NCBI RefSeq assembly: GCF_000169455.1 | Contig: NZ_AAYC01000006.1 | Span: forward strand, 62,001 to 126,000 | Direction of reading: 5' to 3' | From: Roseobacter sp. SK209-2-6 | GTDB lineage: Bacteria; Pseudomonadota; Alphaproteobacteria; Rhodobacterales; Rhodobacteraceae | Length of the DNA stretch: 64,000 nucleotides | The notes under the pieces: generated by a model | Seen by the model: only the letters and a program-made list of their open reading frames with translations | What the model was told of the DNA's origin: nothing | The model's database searches: none | Shown: one piece after another, positions 1 through 8,006 of the stretch | How the letters are laid out: the number at the start of each line of letters is the position of its first letter | Numbering within the stretch: position 1 is the first letter of the stretch | Program-made: the position numbers and the translations under genes

Positions 1-118
1 GGCACTCTGAACAAAGCGAAATGTGGGCGGCAACAACCATGGCAAAAGGATGCGGCAGCGTACCAGTTGCATAGGCTGCCAACATGTCATCTGGAATGTG
101 ATGTGTGATTGCTGACAT
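1..118 (-). CDS. chrR: ChrR-family anti-sigma factor (N-terminal part, cut by window edge)
   Basis: Reading the minus strand from the ATG at 118 gives 39 codons before the window ends. The peptide has the N-terminal pattern of ChrR-type zinc anti-sigma factors: an Ile-Thr-His-His start, an AYATGTLP stretch, and HISLCSEC, an H-x3-C-x2-C zinc motif. The start codon directly abuts the TAA stop of the sigma gene (TAAATG), so the two are very probably co-transcribed and translationally coupled. In Rhodobacter sphaeroides ChrR holds RpoE inactive until singlet oxygen or related stress. That role here is inferred from family and arrangement. The C-terminal cupin-like domain lies outside the window. 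Confidence 0.85.
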   Translation of the reverse strand, partial: MSAITHHIPDDMLAAYATGTLPHPFAMVVAAHISLCSEC

Positions 119-748
119 TTATCGCAACCCCTCTAACTCTTTGCGCAAACGGTTAAGGCCAAGGCGAATACGTGACTTCACTGTGCCAAGTGGCAGTCCG
201 GTTTGAACGCTGATTTCCTTATGGGTGAGATCCCCCAAATAGGCTTTCTCGATCATCTTTTTCTGATCAGGCTGAAGCTGGTCCAGCGCTGTCTTTAGAT
301 GTTCAGCCTCCTGGTCGAAGGCCAGAATTTGGCTGGCATCGGGCTCAGAGCCCGGATCCTGAGCCAACTCATCTGGCACAGGGCGGTTCTCTTTCCGAAT
401 AATATCAATTTGCCGATTTCGAGCGATTTGATAGATCCAGGCAGAGGCCTGGGCGCGATGTGGATCAAACAGGGCAGCCTTGCGCCACACGGTCAGCATC
501 ACATCCTGAACGATCTCTTCGGCCTGAGCCCCGCCCATACCCGAGCGCATTATGAAGCCCTTTAGCCTGGGGGCAAAATACTCGAACAAAGCACCAAAGG
601 CATCCCGATCGCGCTGCTCGCGCACTGCGATCAACCAGACCGTCATCTGAGACATTTGCGGGGCTTGCTGCGGCACGGCACGTCCTGTTTTGGGCGGGCT
701 CTTTTGCGCCTTGCCTGCATGGATATGTTCTAGAACTGTGTCCATCAT
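119..748 (-). CDS. rpoE: ECF sigma factor, RpoE/ECF11 type
   Basis: The 209-residue product is an extracytoplasmic-function sigma factor. Region 2 runs from about residue 43 (DRDAFGALFEYFAPRLKGF) through EEIVQDVMLTVWRKA to the -10-binding segment near NRQIDIIRKENR. Region 4 is at about 150-205, with an HTH around LTHKEISVQTGLPLGTVKSR. The adjoining downstream ChrR-type gene identifies the pair with R. sphaeroides RpoE-ChrR (singlet-oxygen response). The start is uncertain. The longest frame begins ATGATG at 748, but residues 1-31 do not resemble the family, and Met32 (655) or Met35 (646) would begin close to conserved region 2. A matching promoter upstream would place transcription initiation almost on the 748 ATG, which also favours a leaderless or downstream start. 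Confidence 0.9.
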   Translation of the reverse strand: MMDTVLEHIHAGKAQKSPPKTGRAVPQQAPQMSQMTVWLIAVREQRDRDAFGALFEYFAPRLKGFIMRSGMGGAQAEEIVQDVMLTVWRKAALFDPHRAQASAWIYQIARNRQIDIIRKENRPVPDELAQDPGSEPDASQILAFDQEAEHLKTALDQLQPDQKKMIEKAYLGDLTHKEISVQTGLPLGTVKSRIRLGLNRLRKELEGLR

Positions 749-752
749 ACCA

Positions 753-782
753 AGAGTACGCAGTGGTGCAAATTTTGGATCA
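753..782 (-). promoter_or_regulatory. Putative RpoE-dependent autoregulatory promoter
   Basis: On the minus strand TGATCC lies at 782-777 and TACTCT at 758-753, 18 bp apart. TGATCC is the well-known -35 element of R. sphaeroides RpoE promoters, and rpoE-chrR operons of this family are commonly autoregulated. The -10 match is weaker. Initiation 6-7 bp beyond it falls at about 746, inside the first ATG. Confidence 0.55.
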
Positions 783-1725
783 CGTTAAAGGCAAAAAACT
801 TAAGTGGAAACATGCCAGGAGCCGGTTGAAAGGGAATAGCAGCCTAAGGAAGATAGCTAATCTCTGTATTCAGCTCAATCGACACCCCTCCTAACCTGCT
901 GCCGAACCCATCACCTGGATCAGAATGGTCTTTAGGAACCTGGCAGAAATTGCACGCATGACCCCACCCTCGTTTCATGAGACATTCAAATTTGTGACTG
1001 TCACCCAGCTAATGACGAACATGATAGCCCGTGTTTGGCTTGAGCTAGGGAAATCTGTTTAGGAGAGATCTTCCATCCCAATAGCGGGTTTTGAAATAGA
1101 CTAATAGAGCCTTGACATTCCAGCCATACTTATTTGCGGCACGAACGTCCGCTCTTGGGAAGCCACAGAGCAGTGCGCTGGGGGCAGCCTATGGCCATCT
1201 ATGACGTATCATGATCCTCTGGGATTTGAATTTGCAAAGGGCGCTTCCTGCGCATTGCGGTCCTCCTACCCAGCCTATGAGTGACCCCGCCGCTCAGTTG
1301 ACCGCTAGAGGTCAGCTACCAGCCCAAAGCAGACAGGGCGTCCTACACCTCGGGCGGATAGCTGTCATTGGCCGCGTCTGCGACGGTTCCGCGCCAGACA
1401 GGCAAAAGCGGTCATTCAACCCCTTGCTGGCCGAAGCCTACATACTGCACTACTCACCAAGGTCGGCTGAACGCAGATAGTGACCTTTGCAAGTCCGGCG
1501 ATCTCGCCTCCGCAGTCATTCAGAAAAGCCAATCTAGTAGCCTTGAGCACAAACCGAATAAAACGTCTCTTACCGTTTAGAGGAAAGAACCGCTTCCCTT
1601 GAAGGCCTTACACTATTGCTTCATGTGGGCTCTACTAAGTCTCCAAATCAAATATGCCAACAGGGTGTGGTTTTTCTGTCAAATTACCAGCGATAGGTCT
1701 CTCTGCAATTCATCCTACGCCCCCA
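783..1725. other. Gene-poor intergenic stretch with degenerate repeat
   Basis: No open frame here has a ribosome-binding site, family resemblance or coding-like composition. The two overlapping plus-strand frames at 1211-1580 read as low-quality shadows. The segment holds one copy of the degenerate dispersed repeat (1321-1494) and the upstream region of the sigma gene. Confidence 0.6.
1321..1494 (-). repeat. Degenerate dispersed intergenic repeat, copy 1
   Basis: On the minus strand 1494-1455 reads TTGCAAAGGTC, then a CTATCTGCG block, then GCCGAC and TTGGTG. These blocks occur in the same order at 7751-7790 and 11273-11315 on the plus strand. A second conserved block, AGCCCAAAGCAGAC, is at 1321-1334 and has counterparts at 7844-7857 and 22623-22636. 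No coding sense is apparent. Confidence 0.55.
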
Positions 1726-2445
1726 TCAGCTGGCAAAGAAATCCAAAAGAGTATTGTTGAAAAGAACTGGTTTTTCTAGATGCACAGCATGGGCACAACC
1801 CGGAATCACTGAAAGATTGGCTCCTTTGATAGATTGCCACAATTGTTCAGTCTGACACCATGGATAGGTACGATCATGATCTCCCCAAATCACCAAAGTT
1901 CTTGATTTGATTGCCTCCAAGTTTTTGAAACCACTCCACCCCTGCATCGCTTGCAGGCCTGTCTGGATCGCACCCAGGCTGCACTGTTCTGCGATCTCTG
2001 CACATTCCTCATAGGCTTCTGCGTGTTCTCGATCAAGAAACCAAGTTGCCGCAATGCGTCGCGCCGTAGCGCCTGGCCCGTCTACTTTGGCGCGACGTTT
2101 TGACGTGTCGATGGTTTCAAAACGGCCAGGTAGGATCCCTGTTGCGCCGGTGCCGTAAAGGACTAGCTGTTCGATACGTTCGGGCGCGCGTTTGACCATT
2201 TCCTGCACGATCATTCCACCCATCGAATGGCCAAGTAGCCCAAATTGTTCAATCCCGCGCGCACTCAACACATCCAAGGCCCAGACTGCATACTCCGCAA
2301 TACTATCCAAGGCTGGCAGCTGAGCATTGTCGCCAAAGCCGGGTAGGTCCAGTGTGACAACTTTAAAGCCTGAAAAGGCTTCAACTTGCGCCCGCCATTG
2401 CCGACTTCCACCTAGAAACCCGTGAACAAATACAACCGTGCTCAT
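1726..2445 (-). CDS. Alpha/beta-fold hydrolase
   Basis: A 239-residue alpha/beta hydrolase. The oxyanion loop is FVHGFLGG (residues 6-13), the nucleophile elbow is GHSMGG with Ser74, the acid is probably Asp in VIWGDHDR, and the catalytic His is in GCAHAVHLEKP near the C-terminus. Its ATG overlaps the permease stop by four bases (ATGA), so it is the last gene of the betaine-type transporter operon. Hydrolases of this kind include MhpC-like, BioH-like and ester/lactone hydrolases. Linkage to the importer suggests action on the imported compound or a derivative, but the substrate cannot be read from sequence. Confidence 0.85.
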   Translation of the reverse strand: MSTVVFVHGFLGGSRQWRAQVEAFSGFKVVTLDLPGFGDNAQLPALDSIAEYAVWALDVLSARGIEQFGLLGHSMGGMIVQEMVKRAPERIEQLVLYGTGATGILPGRFETIDTSKRRAKVDGPGATARRIAATWFLDREHAEAYEECAEIAEQCSLGAIQTGLQAMQGWSGFKNLEAIKSRTLVIWGDHDRTYPWCQTEQLWQSIKGANLSVIPGCAHAVHLEKPVLFNNTLLDFFAS

Positions 2446-3992
2446 TTGCGCCCGCCCTGAACGATGCGGTCGAGGATCATGGCGCAGAACAGGATAGAGA
2501 AACCGGCAAGGATACCCTGGCCGACATTGGCATATTGCAGTGCTTCCAGGACATCTTCACCCAGCCCCTTGGCCCCAATCAAGGAGGCCACAACAACCAT
2601 TGCCAGTGACAGCATGATTGTCTGATTGATCCCGGCGCGGATTGAAGGGCTTGCTAAAGGCAGGTCGACTTTTGTTAGCAGATACCACTTGTTGGCGCCA
2701 AAACTGATCGCAGCTTCGCGTACGCTTTCAGGAACACCACGCAGGCCTAGAACCGTCAACCTCACCACTGGTGTTCCACCAAAGATCATCGTGACGATCA
2801 CTGCCGCCGGTTTTCCAACTCCGAAAAATGCAATCACCGGCACCATGAACACGAAGGCAGGCATCGTTTGCATGAAGTCCATAATCGGTTGGATAACGGC
2901 ATAAAAGGTTGGGCGCCTTGCCGCAAACATGCCCAGTGGGATACCTATCACAATCGACAAGCAGGCTGCTGTTCCCAGCAAGGCAAGCGTTGTCATTGCG
3001 CCCTCCCAAAAGCCAAGAAAACCCATATAGGCGAGGAATGCCCCTGAGTAGATCGCCGCTCTGATACCTGCAGTAAGCCAGGTCAGCAGCACGATGAGAC
3101 TGGCGATGACGATCCACGGTGTCTGGACTAAAATCACTTCGAGAGTATCCAAAAGTCCTCGAATACCAAATGTCAGCCCGTCAAAAAACACCTCGCTGTT
3201 GCGAACACACCAGGCTATGAAGCTCTCCACCCAGGAAATGCTGGTCAAACGTATGTTTGGGTCCGTTGGGAAATGGCTCAGCAAGGTAAACCGCCCAGGG
3301 AAGCTGTAATGCAGCATTGCAGCGCTTGCGATCAGCAACATGAAAATCGCGCTCAACACAATGTGCACGACTGGCATCGCGGACCGGACAGAGCGGTCGG
3401 AAAGCCAATCAGAGAACCGTGCTTCGAGCGCCCAATTGGCCACCAAGCATTGAACTGCTTTGACGACCAGCAAGATGAGAACACCGGTCAGGACAATCGA
3501 GGGGCCTTCAGCCGCAAGGGCCTCGGCCTCGGCGCGGATGCCGCCAATGTTTTCTTCCAAGGAATCAACCGTACGGCGATAGACATCAACTTTGTCGGAG
3601 TTGTTCTCGATTGCGGCTGCCAGCTGTTGGCGGCGCAGTTCCAGGGTGCCTTCAATCGAGGAAATGCGTTTCATGGCGTCAGCCGCAAGATCCCCAAACA
3701 GACCACGTGCAATCTGTACAAAGCCTAGGGTTTCAAGGATCAGAAATGGCAGCGCCCAAGACCATAAGCCGCGGGCCCCAAACCAAACAGGGCCGAATAC
3801 CCCAGCCATCAGATTCAGGGTTGGGGTAAAACGGGATGAGGCACCAATTCTGTCAAAATTCCTGATGTAATAGTCCGGGTTTGTGCGCACGAAAGCACGA
3901 ATACTGGAGCGGCGCTCTTCGGCATAGGCCAGCGCGGCTTCGCTTTCGGTATCTTCCAGCGGGTTCACACCTAGATCATTGTGGTTGCTCAT
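2442..3992 (-). CDS. proW: Glycine betaine/proline-type ABC transporter permease (ProW family)
   Basis: A 516-residue inner-membrane permease. The C-terminal part (about 300-510) is the BPD-type permease domain with the EAA loop EAAISFGANKW before DLPLASPSIRAGI. E. coli ProW is about 354 residues. Here roughly 280 N-terminal residues come first: a cytoplasmic stretch, a hydrophobic region at about 62-98, a charged helical segment at 104-162 rich in Glu, Arg and Gln that looks coiled-coil forming, and further membrane spans. The gene overlaps the ATPase gene upstream and the hydrolase downstream by ATGA junctions, so translation is coupled. The substrate is probably a quaternary amine or proline-like osmolyte. 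Confidence 0.88.
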   Translation of the reverse strand: MSNHNDLGVNPLEDTESEAALAYAEERRSSIRAFVRTNPDYYIRNFDRIGASSRFTPTLNLMAGVFGPVWFGARGLWSWALPFLILETLGFVQIARGLFGDLAADAMKRISSIEGTLELRRQQLAAAIENNSDKVDVYRRTVDSLEENIGGIRAEAEALAAEGPSIVLTGVLILLVVKAVQCLVANWALEARFSDWLSDRSVRSAMPVVHIVLSAIFMLLIASAAMLHYSFPGRFTLLSHFPTDPNIRLTSISWVESFIAWCVRNSEVFFDGLTFGIRGLLDTLEVILVQTPWIVIASLIVLLTWLTAGIRAAIYSGAFLAYMGFLGFWEGAMTTLALLGTAACLSIVIGIPLGMFAARRPTFYAVIQPIMDFMQTMPAFVFMVPVIAFFGVGKPAAVIVTMIFGGTPVVRLTVLGLRGVPESVREAAISFGANKWYLLTKVDLPLASPSIRAGINQTIMLSLAMVVVASLIGAKGLGEDVLEALQYANVGQGILAGFSILFCAMILDRIVQGGRK

Positions 3993-5044
3993 GATACTTC
4001 CGTCCCTTCGATCACAGTGCGCAGAAGATCTGCCCGGGTGACAATCCCAATGTCCTTTCCCTCGTTCTGGACAATAATTGGCTTGTCCTCTTCGATTGCC
4101 ATATTGATAAGATTGCTAAGTGTTTCACTTGCCGCAACGCGAGGGAGGTCGGCAGCCAGAGGCCCGCTCTGTGCAACGAAGGTCTCCAACGGCTGCATCA
4201 CGGCATGTGCGTGAACTACCTTGAGGCGTGAGATGCCAGCGACAAAATCGGCTACATAGTCATCCGCAGGATGCATGACGATGTCTTCCGCGGTGCCCAT
4301 CTGCACCATTTTCCCGTCTCGCATAATGGCAATTCGGTCGCCGATACGGACCGCTTCATCAAGATCGTGAGTAATGAATATTGTGGTCTTTTTCAGGATC
4401 TTCGAAAGGCGAATGAACTCGTCCTGTAATTGTCGTCTGATTAGTGGGTCGAGAGCTGAAAAAGGCTCGTCCATCAGCAAGACATCAGGGTTGGCTGCAA
4501 GCGCCCGAGCCAATCCAACACGCTGCTGCATGCCCCCTGACAATTCATGGGCGAATTTTGCGCCCCAGGCCCCTAGCTCGACGATGTCTAGAATGGCCGC
4601 GGCTTGTCGCATCCGTTCATTCTTGGCGATTTGGCGAATTTCCAAAGGCATCGCCACATTGTCCAGGACCGAGCGATGTGGCATCAGAGCAAAGTTCTGA
4701 AAAACCATACCAATTTTTCGGTTCCGGAACTCCTGAAGCTCTTTTGGCGCTAGCGCCATGACATCAGTGCCTTCGATCTTGATGTTGCCAGCAGTGGGTT
4801 CAAGCAAGCGATTGAAATGGCGCACCAGGGTTGATTTTCCACTGCCGGAAAGACCCATGATGCAGAAAATCTCACCGCGGTTCACCGAAAGGCTGATGTC
4901 AGCAACCCCAACAACGGCGCCCAATTCGGCAAGAACTTCTGCCTTGCTCAAGCCCCTCTCGCGGATTGCTTGCAGTGCGGCCGGGGGGTTGGCACCAAAA
5001 ATCTTCCAGACATTCGAAATCTCGACAACAGTATCAGTGCTCAT
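3989..5044 (-). CDS. proV: Glycine betaine/proline-type ABC transporter ATP-binding protein (ProV family)
   Basis: A 351-residue ATPase. Walker A is GLSGSGKST (64-72), the signature is LSGGMQQRVGLARA, and Walker B is VLLMDEPFSALD. The C-terminal part carries a CBS-like regulatory segment (about 270-345, ending IVTRADLLRTV), as in ProV/OpuAA, where such domains sense ionic strength. The N-terminal insertion before Walker A (RERGLSKAEVLAELGAVVGV) is also typical of the ProV branch. It is the first gene after the binding protein, 110 bp downstream of it. Confidence 0.92.
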   Translation of the reverse strand: MSTDTVVEISNVWKIFGANPPAALQAIRERGLSKAEVLAELGAVVGVADISLSVNRGEIFCIMGLSGSGKSTLVRHFNRLLEPTAGNIKIEGTDVMALAPKELQEFRNRKIGMVFQNFALMPHRSVLDNVAMPLEIRQIAKNERMRQAAAILDIVELGAWGAKFAHELSGGMQQRVGLARALAANPDVLLMDEPFSALDPLIRRQLQDEFIRLSKILKKTTIFITHDLDEAVRIGDRIAIMRDGKMVQMGTAEDIVMHPADDYVADFVAGISRLKVVHAHAVMQPLETFVAQSGPLAADLPRVAASETLSNLINMAIEEDKPIIVQNEGKDIGIVTRADLLRTVIEGTEVS

Positions 5045-5154
5045 AGGTATCGGTGCTCATGTAGGGGTCCAAAGGCTCAGATGTTGTAAGAGGGGAATGA
5101 CGCGCCGACAGAGAGTTGCCGCCCTGTCGACGCCGATAGCAACGCTGAGCTCTG

Positions 5155-6120
5155 TTAGAGCCCGAGCCAGGCATCTACACGGTCAGGATTGGCTTCAACC
5201 CATTCACGCGCAACCTCTGAAGGTTCACGGCCTTTGCCACTGATTTCATAGGCAAAACCCGAGACATCATCAGCAGTCAGAGCAAAATTTGCAAAGAACT
5301 CCGCTATGGCGGGAGAGCGACCTTCAAGTGAGTTTGACCAGGCGATCTGAACATTCTTGAGCGCATCTTTGGTGGCGACAGAGGATTTTTCGTACCAATC
5401 AGGGTCGTCCGAGGGCTGAACCATGACATATTTTGCGGGGTCAAAGGTTGGTTCACTCAACATTTCTACGTCAAACATGAACCAGACTGCGTGAGGCTTG
5501 TAACAATAGAAAGCATAGCCTTCACCCTTGGCGATACTGTCTTTGATGCGAGCTGTCTTTACGCTCTCTTCCGCTCGGATGGGCTCGATAAAGTCAAGCA
5601 AGCCGTAATCGCGGGTCTTCACTTCGTTCACATTGGCCGAAGCCCATCCTGGCGCGCCAATCCACATCTCGCCTTTGCCGTTGCCATCGCTATCCATCAA
5701 AGTTGCCACGTCCGGACGGCCCAGATCCGCGATATCGGTAATGTTGTTCGCTTCTCCAAAAGCCTTGGAGACGCAAAATCCCTGATTGCCCTCATAGGGG
5801 TTAGACGACAGGGTCACTGTGCCGGCGCCATCAACGTATTTTTGAGTGAAGCTTTGCTGGTTGGGAAGCCAGACATCTGGATGGACATCAATGTCGCCCT
5901 TGCCCTGATCCATTGCTTGAAAAATCGTCGCGTTGTTGCCCGGCACATATTCGACCTTACCCCCGATGCGCATTTCAACAACCGCGCCAAGAAGATGCGC
6001 AATCGCCTGTGCGCCGGTCCAGGAAGGAACACCGATCTTGACCTCTTCTGCCGCAAAGGCAGGCGTCGCAAAAATGCTAACCGCAGCCGCCAGTCCCATC
6101 TTTCTTAACTTGTTTCCCAT
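5155..6120 (-). CDS. proX: Glycine betaine-type ABC transporter substrate-binding protein
   Basis: A 321-residue periplasmic OpuAC-type binding protein. The chosen start at 6120 follows an AGAGGAGAA ribosome-binding site and begins a signal peptide (MGNKLRKMGLAAAVSIFA, cleavage after AFA). A longer frame to 6300 lacks these traits. Aromatic positions suited to a cation-pi cage are visible: PSWTGAQ near the mature N-terminus, HPDVWLPNQ, GAPGWASANV and KPHAVWFMF. It leads the operon binding protein - ATPase - permease - hydrolase, and the divergent LysR gene is 262 bp away. Betaine, proline betaine, choline or a related amine are all possible ligands. Confidence 0.9.
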   Translation of the reverse strand: MGNKLRKMGLAAAVSIFATPAFAAEEVKIGVPSWTGAQAIAHLLGAVVEMRIGGKVEYVPGNNATIFQAMDQGKGDIDVHPDVWLPNQQSFTQKYVDGAGTVTLSSNPYEGNQGFCVSKAFGEANNITDIADLGRPDVATLMDSDGNGKGEMWIGAPGWASANVNEVKTRDYGLLDFIEPIRAEESVKTARIKDSIAKGEGYAFYCYKPHAVWFMFDVEMLSEPTFDPAKYVMVQPSDDPDWYEKSSVATKDALKNVQIAWSNSLEGRSPAIAEFFANFALTADDVSGFAYEISGKGREPSEVAREWVEANPDRVDAWLGL

Positions 6121-6382
6121 GGTCTTCTCCTCTGTTGAGATGCGCCGTGATCCGGCGTCAGATTCATTAATCGGAGCTCCACCTTGCGCGACGACCGTGA
6201 TGACCGGCCAATCAATCCGCGATGTGGACGAAGAACTGACCAGGAGCCAGGCCACCGTTTCCTTTGAGAAGTCTAAGTCAAAGTGTTTTTGGGAAGCCAA
6301 TTCGAAGATTTCATAAATCTATTCTGAATTTGCATAGTTTAGGCTAGGCTTTGCCTGCATTCCAGACCGGTAGGAACCCCTT

Positions 6383-7267
6383 ATGGACTTAAATTGGCTA
6401 CGTGACTTCGAATGCCTTGCCAGGACCTTGAGCTTCACTCGAGCTTCTGACGAGAGAAACATTACGCAATCGGCTTTCAGTCGAAGAATCAAAGCTCTGG
6501 AAAGCTGGGTCGGGCTACCTTTGGTCAACCGTGCCACCTATCCCGTGCAGATAACTGAAGCAGGGCAACAGTTCCTGCCAGTCGCATTGGCAGCGATTTC
6601 TCAGCTTTCTGAAACACGTCAATCGTTACGTGATGCTGATCGAGGTGACAGCCGTTTTATCCGGTTTTCAGTACTGCACACGATATCGATAAATTATCTC
6701 GCTTCCCGAATTGAAGAGATGCAGCTTCAGATTCCCGAACTGAGAACTCGTGTGAGATCAGATTCCCTCAGCACCTGTTGCGAACTCCTTGTCGAAGGCG
6801 CAGTGGATATAATGCTTTGCTATTATCATCACTCGGTTTCACCAAAGATCGACGAAGCTGCTTTTATCCGAAAGGACCTTTTGACAGATCGTCTCATTCC
6901 GGTCGCCGCCACAAAACAGGCTCGTGCCAACCTGTGGAACCTGAACAAGCAGAATGGCTCTCCGATCCCCTATCTTGCGTATGAACCTACGTCGTTCCTA
7001 GGTACGGTTGTCGAAAACACAGTGGAACGGCAATTGCTCAATGCTGAAGAAATCTATGTTGATGGCCTAGTGGAAACAATCAAACGGCGCCTTTTAAAGG
7101 GGAGCGGCTTTGCCTGGATGCCTGCAACAGCTATCGAGACAGAACTGAGCGAAGGGGTTTTGGTGCCGATCGGTGATGATTGTTGGCGCACTTCATTGAC
7201 TGTATCTGCTCTGTCAAATCCAGAAACGTTGGATCCAACAGCCCGAAGGTTGTGGGACCTACTGTAG
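6383..7267 (+). CDS. LysR-family transcriptional regulator (divergent to betaine transporter)
   Basis: A 294-residue LysR regulator. The N-terminal winged HTH occupies residues 1-60 (MDLNWLRDFECLARTLSFTR, then ITQSAFSRRIKALESWVG), followed by a two-lobed effector domain. It is transcribed away from the transporter operon across a 262-bp region, the usual arrangement for a LysR protein controlling its divergent neighbour. Effector unknown. Confidence 0.9.
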   Translation: MDLNWLRDFECLARTLSFTRASDERNITQSAFSRRIKALESWVGLPLVNRATYPVQITEAGQQFLPVALAAISQLSETRQSLRDADRGDSRFIRFSVLHTISINYLASRIEEMQLQIPELRTRVRSDSLSTCCELLVEGAVDIMLCYYHHSVSPKIDEAAFIRKDLLTDRLIPVAATKQARANLWNLNKQNGSPIPYLAYEPTSFLGTVVENTVERQLLNAEEIYVDGLVETIKRRLLKGSGFAWMPATAIETELSEGVLVPIGDDCWRTSLTVSALSNPETLDPTARRLWDLL

Positions 7268-7483
7268 CTAAAGCAGAACCATCTGGTCTGATACCCAAAG
7301 CGTGCTTCGGAAACGATTGTCATCATCTCCCTTTCTGTCTGGTCAATTCTATTTGTCGGTTCGAAAGTCCGCTCCCTCAAAACATGTTTGCGATTGCAGT
7401 TCCGCTGTGGGTTCGCCGTCAGAGATTTTGGTCCAGTTAGCAGCCTGAGCTAAGAGTGGGTCTGACGCATATGGTTTGTTTGG

Positions 7484-7563
7484 TTAAGCAGCGGATTTGC
7501 GGTGGAGCAAACGTCGCGTTTCGATGATTTTTCCATTGATCCTTTCTCGCTATTTCAGAACGA
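7484..7563 (-). pseudogene. 3'-terminal remnant of a DDE/integrase-type transposase
   Basis: Translating the minus strand toward the TAA at 7486-7484 gives EVVLK, an in-frame stop, then RERI followed by TRRLLHR and a short SAA end. The pattern LKxRERI...TRRLLHR at an extreme C-terminus resembles the tail of integrase-core IS transposases common in Rhodobacterales (IS3/IS481-like, recalled and not searched). The internal TAG and absence of upstream frame show it is dead. Confidence 0.45.
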
Positions 7564-7750
7564 CTTCACCGCGCCCCATAGCAGTTTCTTGGGAAGCGGC
7601 CATTCGCCAACGTTTTCTAGACGGCAGCAAAGTCCCGCACCGCTGACCTTGTACCGCCTAAAATGCTGCGTGACTGGTCAAACAGCTGCTTTCGAGATCT
7701 GCAGCGCAACGTTTCTTGCCCGGCAAATGTCGGCAATGGGCTGTTCACGT

Positions 7751-7857
7751 AACTTTGCAAACTACGCTTTCTGCGCATAGCCGACGTCGCGGGCTATCTG
7801 CGAGGGTAGTCCCTATTCCTTCAGGCTACGGATGACTGCTCTCAGCCCAAAGCGGAC
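7751..7857 (+). repeat. Degenerate dispersed intergenic repeat, copy 2
   Basis: Contains AACTTTGCAAA (7751-7761), CTTTCTGCGC (7767-7776), AGCCGACGT (7779-7787) and, further on, AGCCCAAAGCGGAC (7844-7857). Order and wording match the copies at 1321-1494 (inverted) and 11273-11315. Confidence 0.5.
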
Positions 7858-8006
7858 TCGATCTGCAAATCCCTTCGACCGTGCGGCATCCGCAGGTCGA
7901 GCGGAAAGCCGACTTTCGTTGTGCTAGTCACCAATGTCCGATGCGCGCGATATTGTAGCGATTGAGTGAACTGCATTGGGATGGAATAATCAGCATTTCC
8001 CTCTAG

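Larger units (their letters stand above)
7268..8006. other. Gene-poor intergenic stretch with transposase remnant and repeat
   Basis: No intact gene is supported between the two LysR genes. The stretch contains a decayed transposase tail (7484-7563) and copy 2 of the degenerate intergenic repeat (7751-7857). The plus-strand frame at 7502-7780 is antisense to the transposase tail and not credible as a gene. Confidence 0.6.
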
